From Liopterus haemorrhoidalis (taxonomy: Eukaryota; Arthropoda; Insecta; Coleoptera; Dytiscidae), in the NCBI GenBank assembly GCA_963971575.1, contig OZ020611.1, forward strand, positions 223,130,260 to 223,194,259: a stretch of DNA of 64,000 bases, given 5' to 3'. The position numbers were made by a program, and so were the translations under genes. Position 1 is the first letter of the stretch, and each line of letters starts with the position of its first letter. Positions 1-11,597 of the stretch are shown in pieces. The notes beneath the pieces are model-generated. The model was given only the letters and a program-made list of their open reading frames with translations. It was not told the DNA's origin and ran no database searches.

Positions 1-123
1 AATCTGAAAAAAATCACCATGATGAACATTGGTGTGAATAGGAGTAGTTCAACAGGAATTTTTGATCAGATAAGTTTTTCGAAAAATGTCGTTTCATTTA
101 ACCCTTTACCGCATAGTGTGCCA

Positions 124-1132
124 TAGAGATGGGTCGTTCATGAATGAACCGGCTCACTGAGCCGGCTCAGTACACTGACGGAAGTGACACGGTTCACCAA
201 ATTGAAATGAGCCGGCTCACGGCTCACTGTATAGTTAAAAGTTTCAAGAATACGATAGGTCGGGCGATTGTGAACAGTGACCGGAGTGATCCGGATCTGG
301 GTCGATGTCATGTTGAACTTCGCGAGAACTTGGCTTGTAATGTATTATCATAAAGTGTATTTTGTCATCAATTTGTAGGGCAGTTTATTTAAAACTAATC
401 GGCTTAGTCTGTATTTTCTTACAACCATACTATATAAAAATATTAAAAATATTGCCCAAATCCCAGATGTCCGATTTATAAGGGCAATAAACATCGCCAT
501 AAACTTAACACATCTGGTTTAAAATACAGTAGCTACATAAAGTGAATTGTTTGTTTCAAAAATGTTAGATAAGAGTCGGGGCTAAACGACGTTCTACCTA
601 CGACCGAACGACCGGCAACTGACTGACCTGTGTCTCGGGATCATGTTTAAAAGAACCGGCTCTAAGCAAGAGTCGGTTCTAAGCGACGTTCTACCTACGA
701 CCGAACGACCGACCGACCTGTGTCTCGGGATCATGTTTACAAGAACCGGCTCTAAGCAAGAGTCGGCACTAAGCGACGTTCTACCTACGACCGAACGACC
801 GACCGACCTGTGTCTCGGGATCATGTTTACAGTTCATATATTGCAAGAACCGGCTCTAAGCAAGAGCCGACTGTAAACGACGTTCTACCTACGACCGAAC
901 GACCGACCGACCTGTGTCTCGGGATCATATTTACAGTTCATATATTGCAAGAACCGGCTCTAAGCAAGAACCGCCTCTAAGCGACTTTCTACCTACGAAC
1001 TAACGACCGTCCTGTGTTTTGGACACATGTTTACTTAACCGGATCACTGAGCCGGATCAATGAACCGGCTCAACAAACTGAACGACCTCCACTGATCCGG
1101 TTCCGCAAACTGAGCCGAAATTCCCATCTCTA
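124..1132. mobile_element. non-autonomous hAT element with internal tandem palindromes (copy 1)
   Basis: Terminal repeats TAGAGATGGG and CCCATCTCTA are flanked by a perfect 8-bp duplication GTGTGCCA (116-123 and 1133-1140), diagnostic of hAT-type insertion. The interior has no transposase. Near both ends it is rich in the palindrome GAGCCGGCTC, and the centre carries about four to five tandem units of roughly 85-110 bp, each with 'cgacgttctacctacgac' and an AACCGGCTCTAAGCAAGAGC motif. ORFs across these units are repeat artefacts. A second copy lies at 40923-41853. Confidence 0.9.
587..1000. repeat. tandem repeat array inside the hAT element
   Basis: Units start near 587, 690, 775, 878 and 980. 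Each has 'cgacgttctacctacgac', a run of GACC repeats, 'ctgtgtctcgggatcat' and then 'gaaccggctctaagcaagag'. Unit lengths differ because some carry an extra 'agttcatatattgcaag' segment. The sister copy has the matching array at 41387-41730. Confidence 0.85.
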
Positions 1133-1140
1133 GTGTGCCA

Positions 1141-1675
1141 TATATGGCACTTTCCGATTTTTATTTTTTATTTTAATTTTAAAACTGAATCAAAACATTA
1201 CTTCATGAATGTTCATATATGCCACATACAAAGCAATGGATCCTGCAGTATCTCAGATAATGGGCTGCAATGGATTTGAGGATATCAAGCGGAATTTGCA
1301 CTTCAACGATAACTCTGAATTTATTGAGAAAGGACAACTAGAAGATACGACCTTTTCTTCCAAAAAATTCGAGGGCGACTGCTTTTAATTCCTAATGAAG
1401 AACACCTAGCAATTGACGAGCAAATAATACGGAATCAATTTCTTTTGTAACATAATGTAGAATCATAATGTTTCATGTATGGGACAAACCCTACATTATT
1501 ATTTTTTCATAAAAATAATAATTAATATTTTAAATATATTTTTTTAATTAATTTTTCTATCAATAAGAACCAATTCCTAATGCTCATGAATTATTTCAGC
1601 CAAAAATAAAATTCATGCAGTAAAGAGTTGTTGAATTCATGCAATTTTAGCTAAAAATGTGCTAAAAAAGTTCTT
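1141..1675. other. AT-rich filler within the family T copy, no gene
   Basis: This stretch between the hAT insertion and the second recognisable block of the family T copy has only short, broken frames. I see no motif beyond weak similarity to the corresponding part of the 43649-45540 copy. Confidence 0.5.
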
Positions 1676-1978
1676 GTCCCCCCCTTTTTTACCCATAGGG
1701 GTTAAACTAAAAATATGAAAAAATTATAAGTAATGTACATTGATCAGAGCCAGAAACGTACGAGAGGAATCAGCTTGCGTTGTTGAAAAATATTGCAGTT
1801 TTAGTGTTTTTGACAAAATTCATTCATGGTTAAATTATGGCTAATAATATTATGAATTTTTTGTATTTATGGCTAAGATGTTATGTGTCTTTTTGAAATT
1901 AAAAATATAATTGATTTTTTTAACATAGCACCGACACTAACGTCGGTGAAAGCACTACACACACACTACACTCTACAC

Positions 1979-2638
1979 CAGGCATGTGCAACTTCCAGAA
2001 GACCGAGGGCCGGATAGCGATCTGAAATACATTCCCGGGCCAGTACTTCTTAAGGTTTTTTCAATTTTTTTTTTTTTTTTTTTTTGTTCAAAAAAAATAT
2101 ATAAGTTCTTAACATTCATAAAAAACAAGAAAAAATATAAAATATAAAATCTTTTATAATGCATAAATATTGTTAAATAAGAATAAAATGTTCTTTTTAA
2201 TTTTAATGGGACGGTTGGGACTTCATATTGCTCACAAGTTTGTCAATGTTCGTGGAAACAATTGATGTAGCAACATGCAATGTGTTTTCTAGGTGCGTTA
2301 TTCACGCCCCTGTTTTTGATTTAACGAACTTCGACCGAGAAAATAACTGCCTACATTTATCAGTGCTTCCAAAGAGAGTAATTCTCTTCTGAGAAAAAGC
2401 TGTGAGTTTGGGAAATTTGTCAACTAGGAAATATTTCTTATAAAATTCAATTAGTGAAATGTCCTTCATTTTTTTACTTCAAATCTGAGTTTTCCTGTAC
2501 CTCAAGCACATTGTAGAGAAAGACAACATCAACCGTTTAACCGCATTTGATCTCTGAAAACAAAGATATACTCGCGGGCCGGACAATAAGAGGTAACGGG
2601 CCGGATCCGGCCCGCGGGCTGTAGGTTGCACATGCCTG
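1979..2638. mobile_element. non-autonomous hAT element (660 bp)
   Basis: Terminal repeats CAGGCATGTGCAACTT and GGTTGCACATGCCTG are flanked by CTCTACAC (1971-1978) and TTCTACAC (2639-2646), an 8-bp duplication with one difference. Next to the right end is a GC-rich subterminal run containing GGCCGGATCCGGCC. A poly-T tract at 2068-2085 and a region around 2300-2560 may be a degraded transposase, but I cannot read a convincing frame. It sits inside the family T copy. Confidence 0.88.
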
Positions 2639-2788
2639 TTCTACACAGTATAGTGTAGTGTTTAGTGTTCAGTTATTTTATTATACTATTATAAGTTCAG
2701 ATTCAACCTATTGTTTGAATTAGTTTAGATTTATGTTTTTAAGGTTTCAAAGAGAAATAAATATCTATAGGAATGATATACTTATAAC

Positions 2789-3046
2789 GCCCGGTTTTTC
2801 CACCTTCAAATAAAGTTCCAGGTGAACTATCTGACAGATAAGGTTATTATTAACTTCATCTCCTGAGTAAATGTCATCCCTTCTTTCTATACAAATGTAT
2901 CTATCGGATAGTTATCTAACGGATAATGAGACTGCCGTATTGGATTCACTGACTGGTATTGACATTTACTCAGCAGATGAAGTTACAAATAACCTTATCT
3001 GTCAGATAGTTACCTGGGACTTTATCTGAAGGTGGAAAGACCGGGC
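2789..3046. mobile_element. foldback MITE with arms of about 87 bp
   Basis: The left arm (2789-2876), starting GCCCGGTTTTTCCACCTTC, is the near-complete inverse of the right arm (2961-3046), ending AGGTGGAAAGACCGGGC. A spacer of about 85 bp lies between them. Both arms contain 'ctatctgacagataaggtta' or its inverse. No protein is encoded and no clear target duplication is seen. Superfamily not assigned. Confidence 0.85.
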
Positions 3047-3117
3047 CTAAATCAAATATCACATTGTTACTAGTGAGAAATACGTTCTGGAATTGAAAAA
3101 TATTAAGCCATTTATCA

Positions 3118-4084
3118 CAGGGCTTCGAACCGGAACTGAACTGAAAACCGAAAACCGAAAAAAACCGTTATTTTTGTCGGAACGAAAACCGGAGTTGAAC
3201 CGAAAAAAAAATATCGGTTTATTTCGGTTCAGATAATGTTTATGGAAATGAACCAAAATATAAAATACATTTTATTTAAGATTATTTTTTAAAATGATCG
3301 TAAAAAAATCGTAATTTTTTTTAACTGATAAGTAAAAAAAATCTGCTTCTCTTATTTCGAGGGGGGGGGGTGAATGCCCGGAACCCCGCTCGGCAGCGGC
3401 TTTGGTATGATTATTACATAATAATGAATAAAATGTTCTTCTAAATTATAGTAGAATAGTATATTCTCTTCCAACCGAGTCACAGACCCTACTTTCTCCA
3501 CGACCACCAGAAAGAAAAATAACAAATAATTATTTTAACAAACATTTTATCTTAACAAATAATTTATATTACACAACAAAGTAATCAATTAAATAAACTT
3601 ATTTTTTTATTTATTATTTGTTTAATTTTAATTTAATTTGCCGCACATCGGCCACTATTTTAGTACTTTTTAGGAAGTTATGTTGCATTTATTTAATGTA
3701 AACATTGCATACATTTTAATGTAACCCTACAAAAAAAAATGACGACAAGCATAGAATAGTTATTCCATAACAAGTGATGGAATGAAATACACGCAAAATG
3801 CATAAGAAGATGAATAACATTCCAACTCTTGTGTTAGAATATTAACTTTCTGTAGTCAAAATTGGTTTTAGAATTGGTAAATTCTATAGTGGTCGTGGGG
3901 AAAATAAATTTCTAATACAAATAAAAGCATTAAAAATTTTATCACTCGGAACTGAACCGAAAACCGAAAACCGAAAAAAAAACGTTATTTTTGCCGGAAC
4001 GAAAACCGGAACCGAACTGATATATTTTTTTTAATTGAACCGGAACGAAAACAGAAACGAAAACAATATCGGTTCGAAGCCCTG
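3118..4084. mobile_element. hAT element with CCGAAAACCGAA-rich ends
   Basis: Ends CAGGGCTTCGAACCG and CGGTTCGAAGCCCTG are flanked by a perfect 8-bp duplication ATTTATCA (3110-3117 and 4085-4092). Subterminal DNA at both ends is built of GAACCGAAAACCGAAAACCG-like repeats. The middle (3300-3940) is AT-rich without a usable frame. A related end fragment lies at 20690-20791. Confidence 0.92.
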
Positions 4085-4375
4085 ATTTATCAATACATTT
4101 CTTATTAATCTAATGAAGACTTGAATACGAAGAAAATGATGAAAAAAAAATCTTTGGCATTTTTGGAAAATGATTTTAATTTTGTTAAGTAAATTAAATG
4201 GAAGCTCTGAGTACTCAAATAACGAATAAAAGTGATTATCAAAAAACTGTTGATTTTGATATGATTATAGAACAAATATTCCTAGACATCCAGTATTATG
4301 TTGGCTTCTTGCACTAATTAAATAACGGCAAAACCCTGAAAAGTGTGAAAATTCACACTTCACATCAATTTTTTA

Positions 4376-5408
4376 TAAGAAAATTCAAAGATTGTATTTT
4401 CTTTGTACAAATTATACCTCAATTTTAAAATCCAGATAACATTTGAATGTCTGGTTCCAGTACAGTATTGTGGTCGCTACTCTTGAGCTACTTTATTCCA
4501 ATATTCAACATCAAAAGTTAATGGAAAATATTTGAAATTCCATTATCCATAAAGAGCATCTCCACCTTAGTGACGTCATAAGTCTCCCGAGTCCGCTATA
4601 AATCAATATGAAACAATTACCGCATGAACCAATTAATAGATTCCAGAAACAGCTTGACGCCCGTCGCGGCGTTCAAAACGAAACGGTGGCGCGGGTTCGC
4701 GTGACAGCGCCGCCCTAGCGGCAAACCGGCCAACTACATGTGCGACGCCACTTGTTTAATAAACACTATGTATCATCCTGACTTATGAACACAGTGCACT
4801 ATGCTTTTAAATAAAATAAAAAACAACAGAAAGTTGTTTCGAAAATTTTAGATCGAAAAAAAGAAAAAAATTAATGAGTTATGTGTCTGTATGTTGTTTT
4901 ATTTTCGTATTATATTGTATTAATTGCTTTTTGGTGTACGGTAGCGTAGAAAATAGGTAGCTTTTGGTTTTTAAAACAAATGAATTACGTGAGTTGAATT
5001 TTGTTTTTATTTTGCATTAATTGTTTTTGTAAGAACAACTAATACGGTAGCTGGCTGCAAATGTTTTTGTATCTTGTTTTAAATTGTGACAATGATAAAT
5101 TTGTCTAGATAAGAAAAAAATATAAATAATTACAGTCTATTACAGAAATTAGCTTCGGAAGAAAAAAGATTACACTTAACATTTAGTTATTAGTTTGCAA
5201 AACACATATCATTAAAAAAGTAAATGGGTAAATAAAAAGTTAAAATACGGTCAAATTTTATAAAAATTTTGTAGTTAAAATTTTCAGTTCTGTTATTATT
5301 TAATATGGGTCAATACTTTTTGTTATAATTTTATCAAATAAAGTGGTTTTTGAATTTTTCGTCCTTTAACCAAAGTATTAAGAACATGCATTTAATCTAA
5401 ATCTAATA
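4376..5408. other. unassigned DNA with a GC-rich patch
   Basis: Mostly AT-rich sequence without a gene. A conspicuous GC-rich patch (4570-4770) holds a TATAAA at 4599-4604 and repeated GCGGC/GCGCC motifs, but no open frame or repeat mate in the window. It could be a relic of a unique promoter or of another element; I cannot decide. Confidence 0.4.
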
Positions 5409-6540
5409 CGAGGGTTACCTTTTATGTTTTTACAAACGCACACTAGGTGGCAATATTGAAATGTGTCATTACTATATTCGTAAAATTTGATATTTATTAT
5501 TGTGAAATCAGTGGCAGCTTATAAATTGACCGAGTAGTTTGTTGACAGTGAGCGTTTAAAAAAACACGTTTGTGAAAAAATTTATATTACTCGTAAAGGT
5601 TTTCGTTTGATTTTTTAAGATTTTAGTAAATACCTAACTCAACAACAATGCATAGATTCGCTCCGTTCAACTTATGGTAATCAAGCACCATCAGGAAAGA
5701 CTGTTTACAGTTGTTTTGCAGAATTTCGTCGTGGTCGTGCTTCCATCAATGATGAATCTCGTGAAGGTTGACCAAAATCGGTTGTGATTCAAAAAAACAT
5801 CGATGCTGTGCGCAAAATGATTGAAGATCGGCATGTGACTTACCGTGAGATAGAAGCATCCTTTAGCATATCGCAGACTGCAATACATTCGATTTTGCAT
5901 GAACATTTAGCTGTGAAAAAGATCTGTTCCCAATGGATTGCGCACAATTTGACCGAAGCTCAAAAAAAAAGGCTCATGTTGATTGGAGTAAGGGAATGCT
6001 AAAAAAATTCAACCTAGGCACTGCAAAATCCATATACAACAACATTACAGGTGACAAAACTTGTATTTATTCATATGAACCGGAAACTAAGCAACAATCC
6101 ACTGTTTGGGTCTTCCAAGATGAACCGAAACCCACAAAAGTTGTTCGTTCACGAAGCACTTCCAAGAAAATTATCGCTTGTTTTTTCGGTTGTACTGGAC
6201 GTATCGCAACCATTTCTTCAGAGGATCGGAGAACAGCTAATGCTGAATGGTAAACAACAATTTGTTTGCCAGAAGTCATCGACGAAATAAGGAAAGACAA
6301 CCAAAAACGTTGCATAATTCTTCATCATGATAATGCAAGCTCCCACACAGCACGTCAAACAATTGCTTATTTGAAGGAGAAAAACATCGAATTAATGTCT
6401 CATTGCCCGTATTCACCTGAATTATCTTCTAACGACATTTTTTGTTCCCTAATTTCAAACAAAAAATGCGTGGACAGCGATTTCATCACCTCAAGCTGTT
6501 GAAGCCTTCGAAAACCATGTTTTTGAGATACCAACTTCAG
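5409..6540 (+). mobile_element. mariner (DD34D) element, decayed, 3' end lost
   Basis: The 5' end CGAGGGTTACCTTTTATG follows a TA at 5407-5408 and matches the inverted end of the copy at 35301-37182. The transposase is recognisable in broken frames from about 5640 to 6530. It starts with the helix-turn-helix region (GRASINDES, then YREIEASFSISQTAIHSILHE), followed by the linker KKICSQWIAHNLTEAQKK. The first catalytic Asp lies in a motif reading GDKT instead of the usual GDET, the second in HHDNASSHT, the third in SPELSSND, with 34 residues between the last two. A stop (tga at about 5768) and several frameshifts kill the gene. After about 6540 similarity to the other copies ends and no 3' terminal repeat is found. 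Confidence 0.9.
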
Positions 6541-7681
6541 AGGGAAAAAAATTAACAGTTTGTTCCAAAAAAACAAAGATTCCATAAAAATAGAGCTGAA
6601 ATGGCACTATGTCTGAAAATGGTGGGTAGTTTTTGAAAATCTCACTATTAGTTTTTCAGATATGGGTTGGGAACTGGAATAATACATCAAAAATTTTTAA
6701 TCCAATTATGTTTTCGAAAATATTGAATTTTTTGGATCGTTCATAAAATTCATTTTTTAATGTTTATTGTATTTAGGTTATGAAATAAAAGCTCTGAAAG
6801 CGAAATTAATAAAATATGTTCAGAACAGTGACACCCCTTTGTACTCATCTTTATGCCCATGGATCCTCATACTATGGAGCTATTATAAATTAGGCTTTAG
6901 ACTAGGGCCTCGTTTATAATTAAAGTTTATTTTCGTACATAGCGTATCCATAAGGTTGAGACAAAAGACTTTCACTGTTAAGAACATATATTTCTAATAA
7001 ACAGAACAAAGAGAGTACTATGATTGTTATGCTATGGATACATAGCATATTTATTGTAAAAGAAGCTTAAAAGACGACAACGATTACTCTTTCACTTACT
7101 AAACATCTACGATATCCTGCATGTGTTAAAAAAGTTATATTTAGTGTCAAAACACTTAATATAATTTTTTAGGCATACGGCTTTTCAGTGTAAATCAAAT
7201 TTAGGCCAGTTTATACATAACAAATAAATATATCCAACAACTACAAGTATGACATAATAACTATTTTACTTATTTTCTGCCCATCGTTGAAAATCATATA
7301 ATCATATACTATAAAAATTTATATGAATTCCTGCACTTTAATTGCACCAAAGTATTCCAATAAAATTAATAAAACCATCATAATTAAGTTATAAAATATA
7401 AGTCATAAAATTTTGCAATCAAAACATGCGGCATAAAAAAAACATGTCAATATTATTCAATATTTTATCACTTACAAAACTTATTAAATTATCATTAATA
7501 TTAATCCGCATTTTTTAGACTTAAATAATATATATATTCTGAGTTTAAAGTATTTAGAATTTTCTTTAATTTCACAGTAAACTTATATACATCTTATATC
7601 ATCACGCAGGTGTATATCTGTCTGCCTGTGTAACTGTCTGTCTGTACGATAGAAATTGTGACGAAACGGCTAGACCTACAG
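6541..7681. other. AT-rich DNA without identified features
   Basis: No open frame or repeat mate is recognised. The last 70 bases (7610-7680) hold a few CTGTCTG units and 'cgaaacggctagacctaca', resembling the simple-repeat part of family T, directly before the hAT end at 7682. Confidence 0.4.
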
Positions 7682-7848
7682 CAGCGGTTCTTAAACTGGG
7701 GTCCGCGGACACTTGGGGATCCGCGAGCCCCCCGGTAATGGTTTCGCGGATCCTCCGCGATACAATTTTGACATTAACTTTTCTCCGAAGCTAATTTTTG
7801 TCCGAACCATGATTTATTTAAAATTTACTAGCCCCAATACCACGCCTC

Positions 7849-8474
7849 TTGCCTAAAATGTATGGGTTCAAAAAGAAACTAGCTCTTTGGAATAGTCGCT
7901 TTCAAGAGGAAGATATAGAAATGTTTGCACTCTTGAAAGAATTTTTTATTGCTGCTGATGTCAACCAGAAAGTCATATTCAACATAATAAGTCAACATTT
8001 AAGAGCATTAGCTGAAAATTTTAAAAATTATTTCCCTGAAAATGAGGATCCTCGTAAAGGTAACCTCTGGATCCATTCTTGGAAGAAATAAAGTCTTGTG
8101 CACTTGATCCTCGTGAAAAAGAAAAGCTGATCGAGTTGCTTTTGTTTTGATATTGTTGATGTCACTCTGGTGTGGACTCTGAGTGGACATAAAATGCAAT
8201 CATTGTCTCAATTATGGAAATCGCTAGAAAAAGAATATCTATCTTTGAGTTATAAAGCTATACATTTTTTGGTAATTTTTTTTTTTTTTTGACTTCCTAT
8301 TTATGCGAACAGACTTTTTCATCCATGTCAACAATAAAAACCAAACAAGGAAATCGAATGGATGGTAATGCTTCGTCTCTCAGAAACAACTCTGCAGCAA
8401 CGTTTATCAAATTGTCTAACAAAGAAGCAGCAGAAGATGTCGCACTAAAAAATTGTAATTGTATAACTGTATAA
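7849..8474 (+). pseudogene. hAT transposase relic (Charlie/ZBED5-like)
   Basis: Two readable pieces remain. At 7849-8091 is a segment with KKKLALWNSRFQ, an all-helical stretch and then NYFPENEDPRKGNLWIHS, which matches the middle of hAT transposases related to ZBED5 and GTF2IRD2-type domesticated proteins. At 8289-8474 is the C-terminal dimerisation region with SYLCEQTFSSMSTIKTKQGN. The intervening frame is broken around 8090-8290 and the N-terminal BED finger region is absent. It is non-functional as read. Assignment rests on the two motifs and the flanking terminal repeats. Confidence 0.8.
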
Positions 8475-8904
8475 CATATAACCTATATAACAATAAAATA
8501 CTATCTATATTTGTTTTTATTTGTGTCTTAGCAGTGGCGGATCTAGCATTTTGGGGACCCAGGGCTTAAAAATACCAAGGGACCCTAAACAAGTTTCAAT
8601 CAAAAAATTTAAAAAAAAAATTGTTGTGAAGTGTGAATATTCACACATTTCAGGGTTTCGCAGGTATATAATAAGTGAAGGCGGTATGCTGAGTGTGTAG
8701 GACAAATTTTACTTTATAGTACTCACGGCAAAATGAACGATATTTTTAAAATAATTTATCGTCTGTTAATCATATAATAAGACTGGTTATTAAATTTACG
8801 CTCTTAAAAATTAAATACAACATTTGTCAAAATATAACTAGAATTTTGACAAAATAATTTCAACATAATAAAAATGCAAAAAAAAAACAGAAAAAAAAAA
8901 ACTC

Positions 8905-8995
8905 ACTCCGTTCGTACTCGAACTCGAAACCCTTCGTTTTCCAGAGAATTTTAGCTTCCGACACCAGCGCTCAAACCCGTTGCGCCATCGGACGC
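8905..8995 (-). ncRNA. tRNA-like Pol III promoter module inside family T copy A
   Basis: On the minus strand the order is an A-box-like TGGCGCAACGGGTTTGAGCG (8968-8988), about 35 nt, then a B-box-like GGGTTTCGAGTTCGAGTACG (8912-8932). The same arrangement with related sequence is in copy D (31362-31448). No acceptor-stem pairing is apparent, so it is a tRNA-derived promoter rather than a tRNA gene. Confidence 0.6.
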
Positions 8996-9475
8996 TTTGC
9001 AAATGAGTGTCTTACATTGGTATAACTTTTGTACTTTGTGAACCAAAAACCACAAAAAATGCGTTATTTTCCGAAAACATAATCTGATCAAAAATTCCTG
9101 TTGTACTATTTCGGTTCACACCAATATACATTACTTGGATTTTTTTTAGATTTTTAGTTTAAACCATCTGGGCTACAGGGTGTGGGACAAAAAAATTTTT
9201 GCACAATTTTGGCAAAAATCGCATCAAAATAATTTATTTTGCAAAAATAAAAATTTGATCGTTAATCCACGTACTAAGGGCTTTCATTTGATACCCTACT
9301 CAGAATTAAAAAAAAATATTTTTGTTTTCGATGAGCACATATTTGTTTATATTTTTAGGGGGGTATGTTTTTTAGATGTTTTAGTATTTTTCCTATGTGC
9401 GGGTCAAAGAGTTGTATAAGCATGCCAAATATCAACTCTCTAGGTTTAGCCGTTTGGCTACAATTTTAACCGAAC

Positions 9476-9499
9476 AGACAGACAGACAGACAGACAGAC

Positions 9500-9543
<44 letters not shown>
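9476..9543. repeat. (GACA)n microsatellite
   Basis: About 17 nearly perfect GACA units with one GATA, in the fixed position near the family T end. Confidence 0.97.
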
Positions 9544-9761
9544 GACAAAATGACGGTATAAGGGTTTTTTGGTCATACCTACAAAACCCTAAAAAGACAG
9601 TATTAAAGGTTAATATATGTTTTTAGAAGTACAAACAAGAATATTAAAGTACAATCACAATTATTTATTGCATTTTCATTAAACATATGTATATTAAGTA
9701 CAATCACAATAAAATTAAATATATAACAATGACGATAACAGATTATTAAATTTTAAAATTA

Positions 9762-10010
9762 TTAATGACGCATTTTTCTGAAATTTGTAGGCATATTCTC
9801 GGCATATTCCTTAATAACTTCATCATAGTTCAATGACTTCAAATCACTTTCCACTGATAAAATCATCAAGTCCGCTAATCTCGTTATTAATTTTATTTTT
9901 TTGTTTATTCTTAATGTAACTCATTCTTGAGAATGATCTTTCTGCTTCACAATTAGTAATACGTATCGTAACGAAATTTTTTAATAATGTACATAAATTT
10001 GGAAAAGTAT
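9762..10010 (-). pseudogene. hAT transposase C-terminus (dimerisation domain), frameshifted
   Basis: Reading the minus strand from about 10010 gives RITNCEAERSFSRMSYIKNK, the classic hAT C-terminal signature. After a one-base frameshift near 9880 it continues as RLADLMILSVESDLKSL and NYDEVIKEYAENM, then a stop at 9762-9764. This is the dimerisation domain found at the end of most hAT transposases. Upstream catalytic parts are not readable. It belongs to the inner hAT element. Confidence 0.88.
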
Positions 10011-10489
10011 CAATTAGTTGCTTATAGAAAATAATTTTTGAAATTTGTGCACAATTAACTGAGAACTGAGATAGTCAAAATAATGCAATTTGAAGTAACA
10101 ACCAAGCTGTGCCTTTGGGCTTGGCGGGTTGTGTTTAGCAAAAAATTATTAGAATAATTTTAACTAATGTTTTAGTTACTGATCGTTCCTTGAGGTGATA
10201 AGTGATAAAAATTAATCACGTTTTAATGTTGAATATTATTTTTTTATTAGCTGGTGCTTCACTTATGTGGATTTTTAATAAATCTTAGTAAATTTGTAAA
10301 TTAGTAAATTTGTTTTTAATTTTTTTGCGTTGTTTTTTAAAGTAATTTTTGTTTTGATCTTTTCTCTTATAAGCCGTGCTTGGTATAGAATACTAGGGGC
10401 CTCAGCCCGGCTACGCCGGTCTTCTCCCCTGCGTTTTAATATAATAAGGCATTTTGTCGCACTTGTCGATTATAAAACTCGTCGCTCAT

Positions 10490-11140
10490 CTTTTTTTAAC
10501 ACTATTTTATGGAAATTTCCCCTGCAAATGTCTTAAGTTTTAATTCACCTTAAATACTTAATTAGTTTTCTTCTGTCAAGAAATACGTTCAAAACGTGAA
10601 ATCTCGTCACATTTTAAATTGAAAAAATTTGACAGCTGTCACCTTTTGAAATCTTGTAAGCATATTTTTACCTCAAAATGATCCAATGATGGCCCAGATT
10701 CTTTGAAAAATGTTTTCTGGTGCCTCAAAATATTATCTCGCACGTCAAAAAAGCTATCTTGAACCATTATCACCACTTAACACTTTGATTAACCCTGAAA
10801 TTTTTAATATATATAAATCTTTTTTTAACACTATTTTATGGAAATTCGCCCTGCAAATGTCTTAAACTTTATCGTTAATTCACCTTAAATCCTTAATTAG
10901 TATTCTTCTGTCAAGAAACACGTTCAAAATGTGAAATCTCGTCCCATTTTAAAATGCAAAAAATTTGACAGCTGTCCCCTTTTGAAACCTTGTAAGCATA
11001 TATTTGCCTCAAAAATTTCAAATAATGGCCCAGATTCTTTGATAAATGTTTTCTGATACCTCAAAATATTATCTCGCACGTCCAAAGAAAGCTATCCTGA
11101 ACCATTATTACCATTTAACACTTCGATTCTCGCCGTAAAT
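10490..11140. repeat. tandem duplication of about 330 bp inside the hAT element
   Basis: 10490-10818 and 10820-11140 repeat in order 'aacactattttatggaaat', 'cttctgtcaagaaa', 'tttgacagctgtc', 'atggcccagattctttga' and 'attatctcgcacgtc'. Differences are scattered, so the duplication is old. On the minus strand both copies can be read as short matching peptide stretches, possibly the N-terminal part of the hAT gene. Confidence 0.85.
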
Positions 11141-11597
11141 ATTCTGGACCGGCCGTCTTGTATTAAGAATATTTTTGAATTATCGTCTGATAAAACCTCA
11201 CCGTATCAATGGTGACTTTGATTCGACACGGATTCGAGGAAAAAATGCATGATTTTTATCAATAAAAATTAGTCAGTACCCCCTGTCGAAATAAAATTAA
11301 GCCTAAGCACTAAAAAAATATCACCCGGATAAAACGGCGGTTCATTTTCCTCTCTCCGCGTTACCGTAAAAATGAACCAGAAGTTGAATAGAACATACAT
11401 ACCACACTTGTACAATATAATAGTAGATAATAGGCATATGTCCGAGAGGTTGGGGGCCCTTTGTGGATCTGGGGCCCAGGGCTTAAGCCCTATTAGCCCG
11501 TATGTAGATCTGCTACTGTGTCTTAGCTTCCAGCTTGTCCGCGAAATTTTATCCTATTTTCACCGGTCCGCGGGTGTCAAAAGGTTGAAGAACACTG

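Larger units (their letters stand above)
1..4375 (+). mobile_element. family T element (diverged subtype), broken by nested insertions
   Basis: Pieces at 1-115, 1133-1925 and 4240-4375 align in order with the diverged copy at 43649-45540. Shared blocks are 'caggaatttttgatcagat', 'gtaatgtacattgatc', 'gacatccagtattatgttgg' and the terminal 'accctgaaaagtgtg' with its TCACAC palindrome. The 5' end lies before the window. The gaps are filled by three hAT elements (124-1132, 1979-2638, 3118-4084) and a foldback MITE (2789-3046), so this is an old copy. No open frame remains. Boundaries inside are approximate. Confidence 0.7.
8621..9595 (-). mobile_element. family T element, copy A
   Basis: The right end is the inverse of AGGGTTTTGTAGGTATGACC, followed inwards by a (GACA)n tract at 9476-9543. 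The left end has the palindrome TGTGAATATTCACA (8633-8646) and 'cagggtttcgcaggtat'. Internal blocks match copies at 13341, 17350 and 31082. A tRNA-like module lies at 8905-8995. No protein is encoded. It is inserted in the inner hAT element. Confidence 0.85.
8532..11518 (-). mobile_element. inner hAT element with perfect TSD
   Basis: Ends CAGTGGCGGATCTA and TAGATCTGCTACTG are inverted with two differences and flanked by a perfect 8-bp duplication TGTCTTAG (8524-8531 and 11519-11526). The duplication lies inside the outer hAT, proving nesting. Its transposase C-terminus is readable on the minus strand (9762-10010). Its left half is interrupted by a family T copy (8621-9595). The right half carries a 330-bp tandem duplication (10490-11140). 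Confidence 0.93.
7682..11597 (+). mobile_element. outer hAT element with transposase relic, hosting a second hAT
   Basis: The left end CAGCGGTTCTTAAACTGGGG and the right end GTTGAAGAACACTG (11584-11597) are inverted and typical of Charlie-like hAT elements, with adjoining GGTCCGCGG and CCGGTCCGCGG motifs. Target duplication is degenerate. The transposase relic (7849-8474) runs in the plus direction. A second complete hAT (8532-11518) sits in its 3' part, splitting the right end from the body. Confidence 0.8.

Noticed and set aside
594..876. ORFs with repeated GIMF/LSDVLPTTERPT peptides, also at 41346-41597
   Set aside because: They follow the tandem units of a non-autonomous hAT element, on both strands, with no initiation context or homology.
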